DNA of 64,000 nt from the NCBI GenBank assembly GCA_013298945.1, contig JAAFJR010000005.1, positions 62,001-126,000 on the forward strand, given 5' to 3'. Numbering within the stretch: the stretch's first letter is position 1; each line of letters opens with the position of its first letter. The position numbers were made by a program, and so were the translations under genes. Source of the stretch: Polaromonas sp. (GTDB lineage Bacteria; Pseudomonadota; Gammaproteobacteria; Burkholderiales; Burkholderiaceae_C). Positions 36,092 to 45,662 of this stretch are shown here, piece by piece. The notes beneath the pieces were generated by a model. It saw only the letters and a list, made by a program, of their open reading frames with translations. It made no database searches and was not told where the DNA came from.

Positions 36092-37380
36092 TTGACCACC
36101 TTCACGATCTGCTCGGTCATGTTCGAGCCTTTGACCGATTGGCCTTGGCAGCTTGGACGGCAATAAAAGTCTGCCTTGCTCAAATCAGCCACGGTGCCAA
36201 TGTCTTTGTCGCCACGGCCTGACAGGTTCACCAAAATGGACTGGTCTGTACGCATGGTTTTAGCTAGTTTCATAGCGTAAGCCACAGCGTGACTAGATTC
36301 CAACGCGGGAATAATCCCTTCAGTACGGCACAGGTAGTGAAACGCAGACAAAGCTTCTTCGTCGGTGATGCCCACGTATTCTGCACGACCAATGTCCTTC
36401 AAAAACGCATGCTCAGGGCCTACACCTGGGTAGTCCAAGCCAGCGCTGACGCTGTGGGTTTCGGTGATCTGGCCATTGTCATCTTGCAAAATATAGGTAC
36501 GGTTGCCGTGCAACACACCCGCACTGCCGCGCTGCAGCGAAGCCGAGTGTTTACCACTTTCCAAGCCCTCACCAGCCGCTTCAACGCCGATCAAACGGGT
36601 GTTTTCATGCTTGATATAGGGGTAAAAAATACCCATGGCATTGCTGCCGCCGCCCACACAGGCTATCACGGCATCGGGTTGCTCGGTTTTACAGCCGGCT
36701 GAGGCCAGCATTTCGGGCATTTGCACCAAGCATTCGTTACCAATCACGCTTTGGAAATCGCGCACCATCATGGGGTAGGGGTGCGGGCCGGCCACAGTGC
36801 CGATGATGTAAAACGTGTTGTCCACATTGGCCACCCAGTCGCGCATGGCTTCGTTCAACGCGTCTTTCAGAGTCCGACTGCCGCTTTCAACCGGCACGAC
36901 AGTCGCGCCCAGCAGTTTCATGCGGTAAACGTTGGGGCTTTGGCGTTTGACGTCTTCGCTTCCCATGTAGACCACGCATTCCAAGCCGTAGCGGGCGCAG
37001 ATGGTGGCGGTGGCCACGCCGTGCTGACCAGCGCCTGTTTCAGCAATCACACGGGGCTTGCCCATGCGTTTGGCGAGCATGGCTTGGCCAATGGTGTTGT
37101 TGATTTTGTGTGCGCCGGTGTGGTTCAAATCTTCACGCTTCAAGAAGATCTGTGCCCCGCTTTGCTCACCGCTCATACGGGCAGCATGGTAAATGGGGGA
37201 AGGGCGACCGACAAAATGGGCGAGTTCGGATTTGAATTCAGCCATAAATTCGGGGTCGAACTGGTATTTGGCGTAGGCGTCTTTGAGTTCGTTGATGGCG
37301 TGCGTCAGCGTTTCGGAGACAAAACTGCCGCCGTAAATACCGAAATGACCTTTGGCGTCAGGTTGTTGGTAGTCAAACAT
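36088..37380 (-). CDS. trpB: Tryptophan synthase beta chain
   Basis: PLP enzyme that joins indole and serine. The PLP lysine is in [10 protein letters not shown], the serine-binding GAGQHG loop is present, and [10 protein letters not shown] binds the cofactor phosphate. At 430 residues it is slightly long because of its C-terminal tail ([15 protein letters not shown]). It is followed by trpA with a 4-bp overlap, so the two subunits are coupled. Confidence 0.97.
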   Translation of the reverse strand: MFDYQQPDAKGHFGIYGGSFVSETLTHAINELKDAYAKYQFDPEFMAEFKSELAHFVGRPSPIYHAARMSGEQSGAQIFLKREDLNHTGAHKINNTIGQAMLAKRMGKPRVIAETGAGQHGVATATICARYGLECVVYMGSEDVKRQSPNVYRMKLLGATVVPVESGSRTLKDALNEAMRDWVANVDNTFYIIGTVAGPHPYPMMVRDFQSVIGNECLVQMPEMLASAGCKTEQPDAVIACVGGGSNAMGIFYPYIKHENTRLIGVEAAGEGLESGKHSASLQRGSAGVLHGNRTYILQDDNGQITETHSVSAGLDYPGVGPEHAFLKDIGRAEYVGITDEEALSAFHYLCRTEGIIPALESSHAVAYAMKLAKTMRTDQSILVNLSGRGDKDIGTVADLSKADFYCRPSCQGQSVKGSNMTEQIVKVVK

Positions 37381-37424
37381 TATGATATTTTCTTAAAAAT
37401 TCTTTAAACGTTTTCAAAAAATAG

Positions 37425-38144
37425 TTAATTTTTTGAATTAAACCGTTCATCTGCGGCGCGTACGGCTTGGATGAACTGATGGATTTTGTCGGCATCTTTG
37501 ATGCCTTTGAGGGGGTTTCCCTGCGCGTCAGTCGCTTCGACGCCAGAGCTGACGTCTACGGCCAGCGTTTTACAGCGCGGCCGGACCTGCAAAATGCCAT
37601 CGGTCACGTTGGCAGCGTTCAGCCCACCACTCAAGACGAGGTGAGCGTTGACGTTTGTTGGAAGCAGTGACCAATTGAATGTTTTTCCGCCGCCGCCATA
37701 ACCCTCAACATGCGCGTCGAGCAAAATGGCCTGGGCTTGTGAGTAATCTTGTACGTATTTTACTAGGTCAAACTGGGCGGCATCTGGGCCTAGGGGTATT
37801 CGTGCTGCGCGTATGAAGCGGCATTTTGCTGAGCTGCACATTTCAGGCGTTTCATCACCATGAAATTGGGCTATAGCCGGCGTATTTATTGCCTGAGCAG
37901 CTATTATATTTGTAATATTTTCGTTGACGAATAGCAATACAGGCGTCACAAACGGCGGCAAACGACTAGACAGTTCAGCAGCGCGCTCGGGTGACACGTA
38001 GCGCGGGCTGGCTTTGTAGAGCACAAAACCTATGGCGTCAGCACCTGCTGCGACAGCCGCGTCAACGTCTTGTTCACGGGTCAAGCCGCAGATTTTGATG
38101 CGAGTTCTATAGGCAGAATATTGGGCTGGTAGTCTATTTGTCAT
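37425..38144 (-). CDS. trpF: Phosphoribosylanthranilate isomerase
   Basis: TIM-barrel isomerase of tryptophan synthesis, 239 residues. The catalytic Cys is in KICGLTREQDV (residue 19). GADAIGFVLYKASPRYV, QFHGDETPEMC and the C-terminal DVSSGVE phosphate site with general-acid Asp are present. Residues about 75-93, just before QFHGDE, are encoded by a dispersed element, although the spacing to flanking motifs is about normal. It begins directly after the truA stop. Confidence 0.96.
   Translation of the reverse strand: MTNRLPAQYSAYRTRIKICGLTREQDVDAAVAAGADAIGFVLYKASPRYVSPERAAELSSRLPPFVTPVLLFVNENITNIIAAQAINTPAIAQFHGDETPEMCSSAKCRFIRAARIPLGPDAAQFDLVKYVQDYSQAQAILLDAHVEGYGGGGKTFNWSLLPTNVNAHLVLSGGLNAANVTDGILQVRPRCKTLAVDVSSGVEATDAQGNPLKGIKDADKIHQFIQAVRAADERFNSKN
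37868..37920 (+). repeat. Dispersed palindromic element inside trpF
   Basis: Antisense to trpF; read in frame as NITNIIAAQAINTPAIA, the same frame as in xerC. The consensus TAG is CAG. Core GGCTATAGCCGGCGTATTTA is intact on the plus strand. Confidence 0.9.
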
Positions 38145-38951
38145 TCAAGGAAGCCAATCGAAAGCGGCCGTTTTGGTCGGAATCCCCCATTGTGACGGAT
38201 AAACCGGACCTAAAAAGTACAAACCATCTGGTGAAAACGTGGGCGCTGCCGCGTCACGATCGCGTTTGGCTAGTACATCCAGTATCCATTCTGGCGGCTG
38301 GCGGCCATCTCCTACCATCAACAAGCATCCCATGATGTTACGGATCATATGGTGCAAAAAGGCGTTGGCCTCGAATTCAAAACGCCAATAACGCTGCATG
38401 GGTTCGCCACGGCAGGAAATATCAATACGCTGCATGGTTTTGACGGGTGACAAAGCTTGGCAAGCTGCGGCTCTAAAAGAGCTGAAATCGTGTTCGCCAA
38501 GCAGATAACCAGCCGCTTGCTGCATAGCATCGGCATTCAATTCACGGTAAACCCAACCGACCCGTCCGGCTTCGACACTAGGGCGCACTGCAGATTCCAG
38601 AACGACATATGCATAACGCCGCGCAGTCGCGCTTGCTCGGCAATGAAATTCTCGGGGAACGATTTGTGCCCATTGAACAGCGATGTCTTTGGGGAGGTAG
38701 GCGTTGGTGCCGCGTACCCAAGAGCTGGGTTCTCGCTCAGCCTCGGTGTCAAAGTGCACAACCTGCATAAGGCCGTGAACACCAGAATCGGTGCGACCTG
38801 CACACAAAGTGGATACTTTGCTTTGGGTGAATTTGCCCAAAGCAGCCTCTAATTTGTCTTGAACTGTTAGACCGGAAAGTTGGCTTTGCCAGCCTTCGTA
38901 TGTGCCGCCGTTGTAGCTAACCCCCAGCGCAACCCTCACAAGATTGGTCAC
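38145..38951 (-). CDS. truA: tRNA pseudouridine(38-40) synthase
   Basis: Modifies positions 38-40 of the tRNA anticodon arm. The catalytic Asp is in CAGRTDSGVHG. FRAAACQALSPVKT and the FLHHMIRNIMGCL segment complete the family signature. At 268 residues the length is normal. It lies between the fimV-like gene and trpF and is probably co-transcribed with both, as in many Burkholderiales. Confidence 0.96.
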   Translation of the reverse strand: MTNLVRVALGVSYNGGTYEGWQSQLSGLTVQDKLEAALGKFTQSKVSTLCAGRTDSGVHGLMQVVHFDTEAEREPSSWVRGTNAYLPKDIAVQWAQIVPREFHCRASATARRYAYVVLESAVRPSVEAGRVGWVYRELNADAMQQAAGYLLGEHDFSSFRAAACQALSPVKTMQRIDISCRGEPMQRYWRFEFEANAFLHHMIRNIMGCLLMVGDGRQPPEWILDVLAKRDRDAAAPTFSPDGLYFLGPVYPSQWGIPTKTAAFDWLP

Positions 38952-38969
38952 AAATTTGCCAAAACAGAA

Positions 38970-41702
38970 TTATCCAATCTCTGCTAGAAAGGTTTCAGCT
39001 CTGGCTTTTAAACTGCCAGTGGCTGACGCTAAAACTTCACTGGCGAGCATTTTTGCACCGGTAGCATCGCCAATAGCGCGAAATTCTTGTGCTAAAGCTA
39101 ATTTAGTTTCTAGCGGTGCATTGTTATCTTCCCCTGATGCAGGTCCAAGCGTGCTTACCTTAGCTGTCGTGTTGTTGAGGTCAAGTGACAAATGGCCAAG
39201 ATCAAGCTCTAGCGGTTTAGGCATGTTGGTAGAAGCTCTTGCTGTTTGAGGTGCTGCTACAACAGCGGCTGTGATAGCAGCAGTCGCCACTACCGGCGAA
39301 TTGATTGCTGAAGCCATTGGCGCTACAGCGGCTTTAACGGGTTCAAGCGAAAAATCAGGGAAATCAACCAGTGGTGATTTTGGTGGCTCTGTTTTTTTGG
39401 TTGATTCAGGGAAAGCAGAAGCAAAGTTAAAGTCTAAATCAAGGTCAACTGAGGCGGGTGACTTGGCAGATTCTGGATCGATTTGTGCGACGGTGCGGGT
39501 GGAAAATTCTGTACCGCTGATAGCGGCCAAGGGGTCATCCGCATCCGGCGCACCAGCTTGGTACAGCGGATTGCTAGGCTCAAGTTCAAAACCCTCTTTG
39601 CTTAAAGCAAGCCATTGTGGGTCGGACTCAGTCATTAATAATTTAGCTTTTAATGCCATTTGCTCAAAATTTTTGGCGTCACGGCGCTTGGCGTAAATAC
39701 CCATTAACTTTGCGTAGATAGCAACATTCTCTGGCTGTGTTTTGAGGCCATCTTTGAGGATTTCTTCAGCCTGAACGTCGCGTCCATAATCCAAGTAAAC
39801 ATTGGCTTCGGTCAATGGGTCAACAACAGCGTGCGCATTCACAGCAGGCGCAGCAATTTCATTTGCTTCGTTGGTGATTTCATTGGTTATGATGGGTGCA
39901 AGCTTTTCAGCAGCAGAAGCAGGAGCTGCATCACTGATTACAACAGCATGCTCTTCACGGTCCATGATGGGTTCGTTGGTCGTCTCATTGAAAAAAGATT
40001 TTTCTTCAAAGTGCTCATCAGACAATGCTTCATCCTCAGCTTGCTCTGCAGCGTTGCGTTTTTTACGCTTGCTGTTGGCATATAAGCCGCCTGCTAAAAG
40101 GGCAATCAATAAGCCACCAGCGGCTGGTAAGACGACAGGGTCATCCATTAAAAAATCTAAAGCACTCGGCTCAGCGACAGGGGCAACCACAACAGGCGCT
40201 TTAGCCACAACTGGTGGTTTGGGTGCGACTGCCGGTGCGGCTGGTGTCGTTGGTACGACTGGTGCGGTAGCAACAGCAGCTGCTGCAGCAGGTGTTGCAG
40301 CTGGCGGCGTAGTTGCTTTCTCAGGCGCAGACGCTGCAACAGCCGCGACAGCTGGAGCTGCAGGCACAGCAACTGTTGCCGTAGGCGTCGCAGTTTTTGG
40401 TGCTGTCGATGCAGCAGCAGGTGCAGCTGGTGTAGCACTGGCAATCTTGTTCAGGTCTTTGATGTTCTTTGCTAACTCAGCGCTGCGTGCCGCATCGTCT
40501 TTGGATTGGCGCTCTTTAGCAATTTTTTCTAAATTCTCTTTTGTTGCTGCGGCAGACTTGTCGCCGGCAGTCAATCCGCCTTTAGATAGCGTGAGCTTGT
40601 CTGGGGTCACCGCTGCGGCTTTTTGGTCTTCAACTTTCGCTTCGATTTTGCCGCTAGCTACGCGGTCAGTCGATTTCGAGGCTAAAGCGGGCGCGCTTTC
40701 AGCCAGTTTGCGTCTGAAATTGTTGAAATCCTTGCTCTGAGCAACAAGGCTTTGTTTCGCTTCACTGGCAGAAATAACAGCAGCTTCGGCTTCTGTTGGC
40801 AAATCTAAAATCGCACCTGCTTTTAAGCGGTTGATGTTGTTTCCGATAAACGCTTGCGGGTTGCCACGCAGCATCGCAACCAACATTTGCTCAAGCGACA
40901 CATTGCCTGATAAGTTATTAGCCGCAATCTTGCCAGCTGTATCGCCATTGCTAACTTTGACTTGCTCGCCCGAGTTGGAAGGCGCTTTTTGTGCGGCCAT
41001 GCTAGGTTTGGTTGCAGCAGGCGCTTTGGGCATAGCAACAGCTGAAGGTGCAGGGCTTGGCGTGGCTGGCGCTTGAGCACGTGTTGGCGCTGCTGCGACC
41101 GGTGCCGCTACCACGGCGGCTGGTGCACTGGCTGCAGGCGGTGTTGATTGTGGTGTTGCTTGAGCAGGCGCAGGCGCTACAGCTTGCGCTGAAGGCGCTG
41201 GCAAAACTGCGATAGGCGCGGCAACTGCTGCTGCCTCACTTTGCTTCGCCGCTGGTGGATCAAGCAAGAGGGTGTAATTGCGAACGATACGACCTGTTGA
41301 CCAATTCGCATTGATAACGAGGTTAACAAACGGGTCGGTAACAACTTTTTCACTACGTACGAGTAAGTAGCTGCTGCCATTGTCGCGGCGAACGAGCGTG
41401 ACTTGAGCAGATGCCAGCGCGGGGTTGTATTCCATGCCCGCAATTCTGAAAGCATCTGGTGACGCCAATGTCGCTTTCAAACTAGCACGTTCTTCGTCAT
41501 TGATATCCGGCACATCAATACCAGCAACCAAAGGCTCACCTAACGACGACAAAGACGTGATGCGACCCAGCGCGAGTGCGTTTGCGTCAAAATGCGCCAC
41601 ACTCAACAATGCGCCCATGGCTGCTGCCAGTGCGGATAAACGCCAAGGCTTGTTCGATGCCGTCATATTGGTTTGTGTGATTGAGTTCAATTTGGTATGC
41701 AT
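38970..41702 (-). CDS. fimV: FimV/HubP-like polar membrane protein
   Basis: Protein of 910 residues. A signal peptide (about 1-45) leads to the FimV N-terminal domain LGRITSLSSLGEPLVAGIDV. A Pro/Ala-rich linker precedes a LysM-like domain (about 245-310, NGDTAGKIAANN). A second long Ala/Pro/Thr-rich linker and one membrane helix (about 530-550) follow. The cytoplasmic part has TPR units (VQAEEILKDGLKTQPEN) and the short FimV C-terminal motif at 875-908. Such proteins organise cell poles, type IV pili and chemosensory systems. An internal ATG at 41666 is an alternative start. Confidence 0.88.
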   Translation of the reverse strand: MHTKLNSITQTNMTASNKPWRLSALAAAMGALLSVAHFDANALALGRITSLSSLGEPLVAGIDVPDINDEERASLKATLASPDAFRIAGMEYNPALASAQVTLVRRDNGSSYLLVRSEKVVTDPFVNLVINANWSTGRIVRNYTLLLDPPAAKQSEAAAVAAPIAVLPAPSAQAVAPAPAQATPQSTPPAASAPAAVVAAPVAAAPTRAQAPATPSPAPSAVAMPKAPAATKPSMAAQKAPSNSGEQVKVSNGDTAGKIAANNLSGNVSLEQMLVAMLRGNPQAFIGNNINRLKAGAILDLPTEAEAAVISASEAKQSLVAQSKDFNNFRRKLAESAPALASKSTDRVASGKIEAKVEDQKAAAVTPDKLTLSKGGLTAGDKSAAATKENLEKIAKERQSKDDAARSAELAKNIKDLNKIASATPAAPAAASTAPKTATPTATVAVPAAPAVAAVAASAPEKATTPPAATPAAAAAVATAPVVPTTPAAPAVAPKPPVVAKAPVVVAPVAEPSALDFLMDDPVVLPAAGGLLIALLAGGLYANSKRKKRNAAEQAEDEALSDEHFEEKSFFNETTNEPIMDREEHAVVISDAAPASAAEKLAPIITNEITNEANEIAAPAVNAHAVVDPLTEANVYLDYGRDVQAEEILKDGLKTQPENVAIYAKLMGIYAKRRDAKNFEQMALKAKLLMTESDPQWLALSKEGFELEPSNPLYQAGAPDADDPLAAISGTEFSTRTVAQIDPESAKSPASVDLDLDFNFASAFPESTKKTEPPKSPLVDFPDFSLEPVKAAVAPMASAINSPVVATAAITAAVVAAPQTARASTNMPKPLELDLGHLSLDLNNTTAKVSTLGPASGEDNNAPLETKLALAQEFRAIGDATGAKMLASEVLASATGSLKARAETFLAEIG

Positions 41703-41987
41703 TTGCGTCTTATTTTTCGTATTCTGTGAAGGACCGACAGCTCATCATCGCAGCAAAGAGGGGTATGAATCTTAAATTAAATAAGATTAAATTTCATAAC
41801 ACATCAATGGCTTACGTCAAAAAGCTAAGTCAATTTCTATATTGTGACTTGTACGGTACTACTTTAACTTGCAAACATAAAGACATTCACAGTTTTAAGC
41901 AATTGACTGTTGTGAGTAAGCAACTAACTGGCATCCTCTCAGTGCGTCTTAGGGCACTTAGTCGCTACTCGCATCGATTCTGTGACT

Positions 41988-43154
41988 TTAGTCCTCTAAT
42001 AAAATACGCAGCATGCGGCGCAACGGTTCCGCTGCCCCCCAGAGCAATTGGTCACCAATCGTGAACGCGCCCACATACTCTGGCCCCATCGCCAGCTTGC
42101 GCACGCGTCCCACCGGGATACTCATGGTGCCGGTCACTTGCACGGGTGTCAGCTCGCGCAGGGTGGCTTCTTTGGTGTTGGGTACAACCTTGACCCACTC
42201 ATTGTCCGCCGCTATCATGGCTTCCAAGTCGGCCAATGGTACGTCCTTTTTCAGCTTGAACGTCAGGGCCTGGCTGTGGCAGCGCATCGCACCGATGCGC
42301 ACGCAGAAACCGTCGACAGGAACGGCAGCCGTGCCAAACATTGCGCCTTGGCCCAAAATCTTGTTGGTTTCAACGCCGCCTTTCCACTCTTCTTTTGACA
42401 TGCCCCAGCTGGCGTCGGTCTGCTGCTTCCCGATACCGAGATCTGAGTCAATCCACGGAATCAAGCTGCCACCCAACGGTGCGCCAAAGTTGGCAGTTTC
42501 TACTGCAGACAGGTTTTGTTGTTTCGCCAGCACTTTGCGGTCGATTTCCAGAATTGCCGATTTTGGGTCGTCCAAGAGCGAGCGGACTTCGCCATTCAGT
42601 GTGCCAAACTGGGTCAACAGCTCACGCATATGCTGCGCACCACCGCCTGAGGCCGCTTGGTAGGTCATGGTGGTCATCCACTCCACCAAACCCGCTTTGT
42701 ACAGCGCCCCCACGCCCATCAACATACAGCTGACGGTGCAATTGCCGCCCACCCAGTTGTTGCCGCCTTTGGCGAGTGATTTTTTGATGACAGGCAAGTT
42801 CACGGGGTCAAGAATGATGATCGCATCGTCTTGCATGCGCAGGGTCGATGCCGCGTCAATCCAGTGCCCTGTCCAGCCCGCAGCGCGCAATTTTGGGAAC
42901 ACTTCAGCCGTGTAGTCGCCGCCCTGCGCTGTCAAAATGATGTCGCACTTTTTCAGCGCTTCAATGTCAAAAGCGTCTTTCAACGTGGTTTCGTTCTTGG
43001 CGTACGCTGGGGCTTTGCCGCCAGCGTTGGAGGTGGAGAAGAACACCGGCTCGATAAGAGCAAAGTCTCCCTCAGCCTGCATGCGGTCAATCAGCACCGA
43101 GCCGACCATGCCACGCCAGCCTACAAGTCCTACGAGATTACCTACTTTTTTCAT
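41988..43154 (-). CDS. asd: Aspartate-semialdehyde dehydrogenase
   Basis: Makes aspartate semialdehyde for lysine/diaminopimelate, threonine and methionine. The NADP loop [12 protein letters not shown] is near residue 9, and catalytic Cys139 is in GGNCTVSCM. The C-terminal TTKE-like and [17 protein letters not shown] segments contain the active-site His. At 388 residues it is slightly longer than the usual 370-375. It lies downstream of leuB, with a repeat-filled 520-bp gap that suggests its own promoter. Confidence 0.95.
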   Translation of the reverse strand: MKKVGNLVGLVGWRGMVGSVLIDRMQAEGDFALIEPVFFSTSNAGGKAPAYAKNETTLKDAFDIEALKKCDIILTAQGGDYTAEVFPKLRAAGWTGHWIDAASTLRMQDDAIIILDPVNLPVIKKSLAKGGNNWVGGNCTVSCMLMGVGALYKAGLVEWMTTMTYQAASGGGAQHMRELLTQFGTLNGEVRSLLDDPKSAILEIDRKVLAKQQNLSAVETANFGAPLGGSLIPWIDSDLGIGKQQTDASWGMSKEEWKGGVETNKILGQGAMFGTAAVPVDGFCVRIGAMRCHSQALTFKLKKDVPLADLEAMIAADNEWVKVVPNTKEATLRELTPVQVTGTMSIPVGRVRKLAMGPEYVGAFTIGDQLLWGAAEPLRRMLRILLED

Positions 43155-43187
43155 TGCAATGCGCCTTTCAAATTAATCAGTCTTGAC

Positions 43188-43241
43188 TAATCCCCCGGCT
43201 CGTCTAGCTCCGGGGTGGGCGCGACGAACCGGGCTGGATTA
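43188..43241 (-). promoter_or_regulatory. Hairpin in the asd 5' leader
   Basis: Outer arms TAATCC (43188-43193) and GGATTA (43236-43241), with inner arms CCCGG and CCGGG separated from the outer stem by a 2-nt bulge on one side. It lies 34 bp before the asd start on the transcribed strand. Function unknown; it could be a regulatory leader. Confidence 0.5.
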
Positions 43242-43391
43242 GCCTTTAATGGTTGTCGTTTTGGTGGAAGTCACGAACGCGCAAACATCCATAGCGCAAG
43301 CTGCTAGGATGGTTGTTGTGGAGGTCACATGGGCGTTCATACTTTAAATTATAGCCGAGGGAACTTGCAGATTTCTTGCTAACAAACACGA

Positions 43392-43480
43392 GAAATCGGG
43401 GTCAGAGCCCAATTTCGATGTGAAGTGGTTGTCCGCCGAATGCTGAATTGTCCTGAATTGGGATCTGCCCCCAATTTCTT
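43392..43480. repeat. REP-like long palindromic unit, copy A
   Basis: Arms GAAATCGGGGTCAGAGCCCA and GGGATCTGCCCCCAATTTC are inverted with a few mismatches, around an internal CCGCCGAAT. The same layout recurs at 58947. The GGGGTCAGAGCCCAATT pattern is of the kind mobilised by IS200-like RAYT transposases, none of which is in the window. Confidence 0.7.
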
Positions 43481-43531
43481 CATCTTCGCTGGTGAAAGCC
43501 TAACTCGGCAGCCAACCCTCAAATGAAAGCT

Positions 43532-43559
43532 CCCCTTTCGCCCGGCGGGGCGAGAGGGG
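43532..43559 (-). terminator. GC-rich hairpin downstream of the leu genes
   Basis: CCCCTTTCGCCC (43532-43543) faces GGGGCGAGAGGGG (43547-43559) with a 3-nt loop. It lies 120 bp past the leuB stop and no T run follows on the transcribed strand, so terminator function is only possible. Confidence 0.35.
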
Positions 43560-43601
43560 TTGGGGGTGAGTGGGGATGAAGCCAGCTTACGCAGTAAAAA
43601 C

Positions 43602-43658
43602 GCTACTATTTAAATAGCTATTTAGGCAATAAATACGCCGGCTACAGCCATAAATAGC
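43602..43658 (-). repeat. Dispersed palindromic element, intergenic
   Basis: Reverse copy (ACTATTTAAATAGC, then AGGCAATAAATACGCCGGCT, then ACAGCC) 20 bp past the leuB stop. Confidence 0.92.
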
Positions 43659-43677
43659 TCTTAAACAGCCACTTAAA

Positions 43678-44760
43678 TTAACCCAAAGCCTTCAAAACCG
43701 CATCCCCCATCTGCACCGTGCTGACTTTGGTCGTCCCGGCGCTGTAAATGTCCGGTGTGCGCAGGCCTTGGGCCAAGACGGACTTCACAGCGGTTTCGAT
43801 GCGGTCTGCCGCTGCGGCTTGGTTCAGGCTGAAGCGCAGCATCATCGCGGCGCTCAAAATCGTGGCTAACGGGTTGGCGATGCCTTTGCCGGCGATATCT
43901 GGGGCGCTGCCGTGGCTAGGTTCGTACAGGCCTTGTTTTTTGTCGTTCAGGCTGGCGGACGGCAGCATGCCGATGGAGCCGGTCAGCATGGCGGCGGCAT
44001 CAGACAAAATGTCGCCAAACATATTGCCGGTCACGACCACGTCGAACTTCTTGGGTGCTTTGACCAGTTGCATAGCGGCGTTGTCCACGTACATGTGGTC
44101 CAAAGCTACTTCAGGGTATTGCTTGCCAATCTCGGTAACAACGTCTTTCCAGAGCTGGAAAGTCTCTAAAACGTTGGCTTTGTCCACGCTGGTCACCCGT
44201 TTGTCACGCTTCATAGCGGCTTGGAAGGCGACGTGGGCGATGCGCTCAATCTCTGGACGGCTGTAACGCATGGTGTCGAAGGCTTCTTCGCTGCCTGGGA
44301 AGTGCCCATCAGGGGAAACGCGGCGACCACGGGGCTGGCCGAAGTAGATGTCGCCCGTCAGCTCGCGGATGATCAAAATGTCCAAGCCTGCGACCAGTTC
44401 TGGCTTCAAGCTGGACGCATCGACCAGTTCTTTGTAGCAAATAGCGGGGCGGAAGTTAGCAAACAGGCCCATGTTTTTGCGCAATCCCAAAATCGCCTGC
44501 TCAGGGCGCAATGGGCGGTCTAGGGTGTCGTATTTCCAGTCGCCAACGGCGCCGAAGAGCACGGCGTCGGAATCCATCGCCAGTTTCAGGGTGGCTGGTG
44601 GCAGCGGATGGCCATGCGCTTCGTAGGCTGCACCACCAACAAGGGCGGTTTCCATCTCCATCTTCAGGCCGAATTCTTTGTCGATGACCTTCAAGACTTT
44701 GACAGCTTCTGCGACGATTTCAGTACCGATGCCGTCACCGGGGAGGATTGCGATTTTCAT
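43678..44760 (-). CDS. leuB: 3-isopropylmalate dehydrogenase
   Basis: NAD-dependent oxidative decarboxylase, third step of leucine synthesis. [12 protein letters not shown] opens the protein; the substrate loop with [24 protein letters not shown] and [18 protein letters not shown] are all present. At 360 residues the length is normal. Downstream of leuC, a small lipoprotein gene and leuD; dispersed elements lie on both sides of leuB, both in reverse orientation. Confidence 0.97.
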   Translation of the reverse strand: MKIAILPGDGIGTEIVAEAVKVLKVIDKEFGLKMEMETALVGGAAYEAHGHPLPPATLKLAMDSDAVLFGAVGDWKYDTLDRPLRPEQAILGLRKNMGLFANFRPAICYKELVDASSLKPELVAGLDILIIRELTGDIYFGQPRGRRVSPDGHFPGSEEAFDTMRYSRPEIERIAHVAFQAAMKRDKRVTSVDKANVLETFQLWKDVVTEIGKQYPEVALDHMYVDNAAMQLVKAPKKFDVVVTGNMFGDILSDAAAMLTGSIGMLPSASLNDKKQGLYEPSHGSAPDIAGKGIANPLATILSAAMMLRFSLNQAAAADRIETAVKSVLAQGLRTPDIYSAGTTKVSTVQMGDAVLKALG

Positions 44761-44784
44761 GAATTTACTTCTTTAAATGATATT

Positions 44785-44842
44785 TTTACTATAAATTTAA
44801 TAGCTGCTTAGGCAATAAATACGCCGGCTATAGCCGAAAATG
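44785..44842 (-). repeat. Dispersed palindromic element between leuD and leuB
   Basis: Reverse copy: TTTACTATAAATTTAATAGC, then TGCTTAGGCAATAAATACGC and CGGCTATAGCC. It sits inside the leu transcription unit and would be present in its mRNA. Confidence 0.92.
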
Positions 44843-44878
44843 ACCTTTAAAATGAGGCTTAAAGCGGTTTAAGGCGGT

Positions 44879-45526
44879 TTAGAGCAGGGTTTGAGCCAAC
44901 CACGGCTTTGCGGCCAAACGTTCGGCCTCAAACGCCTTGATTTTGTCGCTGTGGCGCAGGGTCAAGCCAATGTCGTCAAACCCGTTGATCAGGCAGTAGC
45001 GACGGAAGGCTTGCACCTCAAACGGCCATTCCACGCCGTCGGGTTTGACGATGACTTGGCGCTCTAAATCAACGGTCAAGCTGTAGCCGGGGAAGGCGGC
45101 GCATTCGTCGAACAGCTGCGCGACCTGTGCATCGCTTAAAACGATGGGCAACAAGCCGTTTTTGAAACTGTTGTTGAAGAAAATATCGGCGTAGCTGGGC
45201 GCGATGATGGCGCGAAAGCCATATTGGTCCAAGGCCCACGGTGCGTGCTCGCGGGAGGAGCCGCAGCCAAAGTTTTTACGTGCCAGCAGGACGCTTGCAC
45301 CAGAAAAACGGGGCTGGTTCAACACGAAATCTGGGTTCGGCTTGCGGCTGGCCGGGTCTTGGCCGGGGAAGCCCGCGTCCAAATAACGCCATTCGTCAAA
45401 CAAATTGATGCCGAAACCGGTTTTACGGATGGATTTGAGGAATTGCTTGGGGATGATGGCGTCGGTATCGACGTTTTCGCGATCCATCGGTGCGACCAAG
45501 CCTTTGTGTACAGTGAATTTATTCAT
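44879..45526 (-). CDS. leuD: 3-isopropylmalate dehydratase small subunit
   Basis: Swivelling subunit of isopropylmalate isomerase, partner of Leu[18 protein letters not shown], the [14 protein letters not shown] motif and [22 protein letters not shown] are diagnostic; 215 residues. ATG at 45526 is used because it gives the family N terminus [13 protein letters not shown]. This start overlaps the stop of the preceding small lipoprotein gene (ATGA), which indicates coupling. Confidence 0.96.
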   Translation of the reverse strand: MNKFTVHKGLVAPMDRENVDTDAIIPKQFLKSIRKTGFGINLFDEWRYLDAGFPGQDPASRKPNPDFVLNQPRFSGASVLLARKNFGCGSSREHAPWALDQYGFRAIIAPSYADIFFNNSFKNGLLPIVLSDAQVAQLFDECAAFPGYSLTVDLERQVIVKPDGVEWPFEVQAFRRYCLINGFDDIGLTLRHSDKIKAFEAERLAAKPWLAQTLL

Positions 45527-45648
45527 TCGTGGCAAGCTGAAAATTTTAGAAAAGTGAGTGTTTTAGTTGCGTGCGAGCAGCTGGCATAGCAGCCAGTTAG
45601 ACTGACAAATAGTAAAAAAAAGACAGCGGCGATGCTAATTTTTTTCAT
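45523..45648 (-). CDS. Small putative lipoprotein between leuC and leuD
   Basis: Open frame of 41 codons: [20 protein letters not shown] is a compact signal peptide with a lipobox ending at Cys20, followed by only about 20 residues ([11 protein letters not shown] and beyond). Entericidin-like lipoproteins often occupy this spot in Burkholderiales; the mature part here is too short and dissimilar to confirm that. It starts 15 bp after leuC and its stop overlaps the leuD ATG, which favours real translation. Confidence 0.65.
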   Translation of the reverse strand: MKKISIAAVFFLLFVSLTGCYASCSHATKTLTFLKFSACHE

Positions 45649-45662
45649 ATTCACTTTCAAGA

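Larger units (their letters stand above)
43155..43677. other. Repeat-rich intergenic region between leuB and asd
   Basis: 523 bp with no gene. From the asd side it holds a structured asd leader hairpin, about 150 bp of unassigned sequence with two related segments (GGTTGTCGTTTTGGTGGAAG and GGTTGTTGTGGAGGTCAC), a REP-like palindromic unit at 43392, a GC-rich hairpin at 43532 and a dispersed element at 43602. Confidence 0.7.

Noticed and set aside
36721-37407. 228-codon plus-strand frame opposite trpB
   Set aside because: It is the shadow of a highly conserved enzyme gene and shows no domain of its own.
39802-40740. Long plus-strand frame opposite the fimV-like gene
   Set aside because: Ala/Gly/Thr-rich sequence arises as the complement of the Ala/Pro/Thr linkers; the minus-strand gene has recognisable domains.
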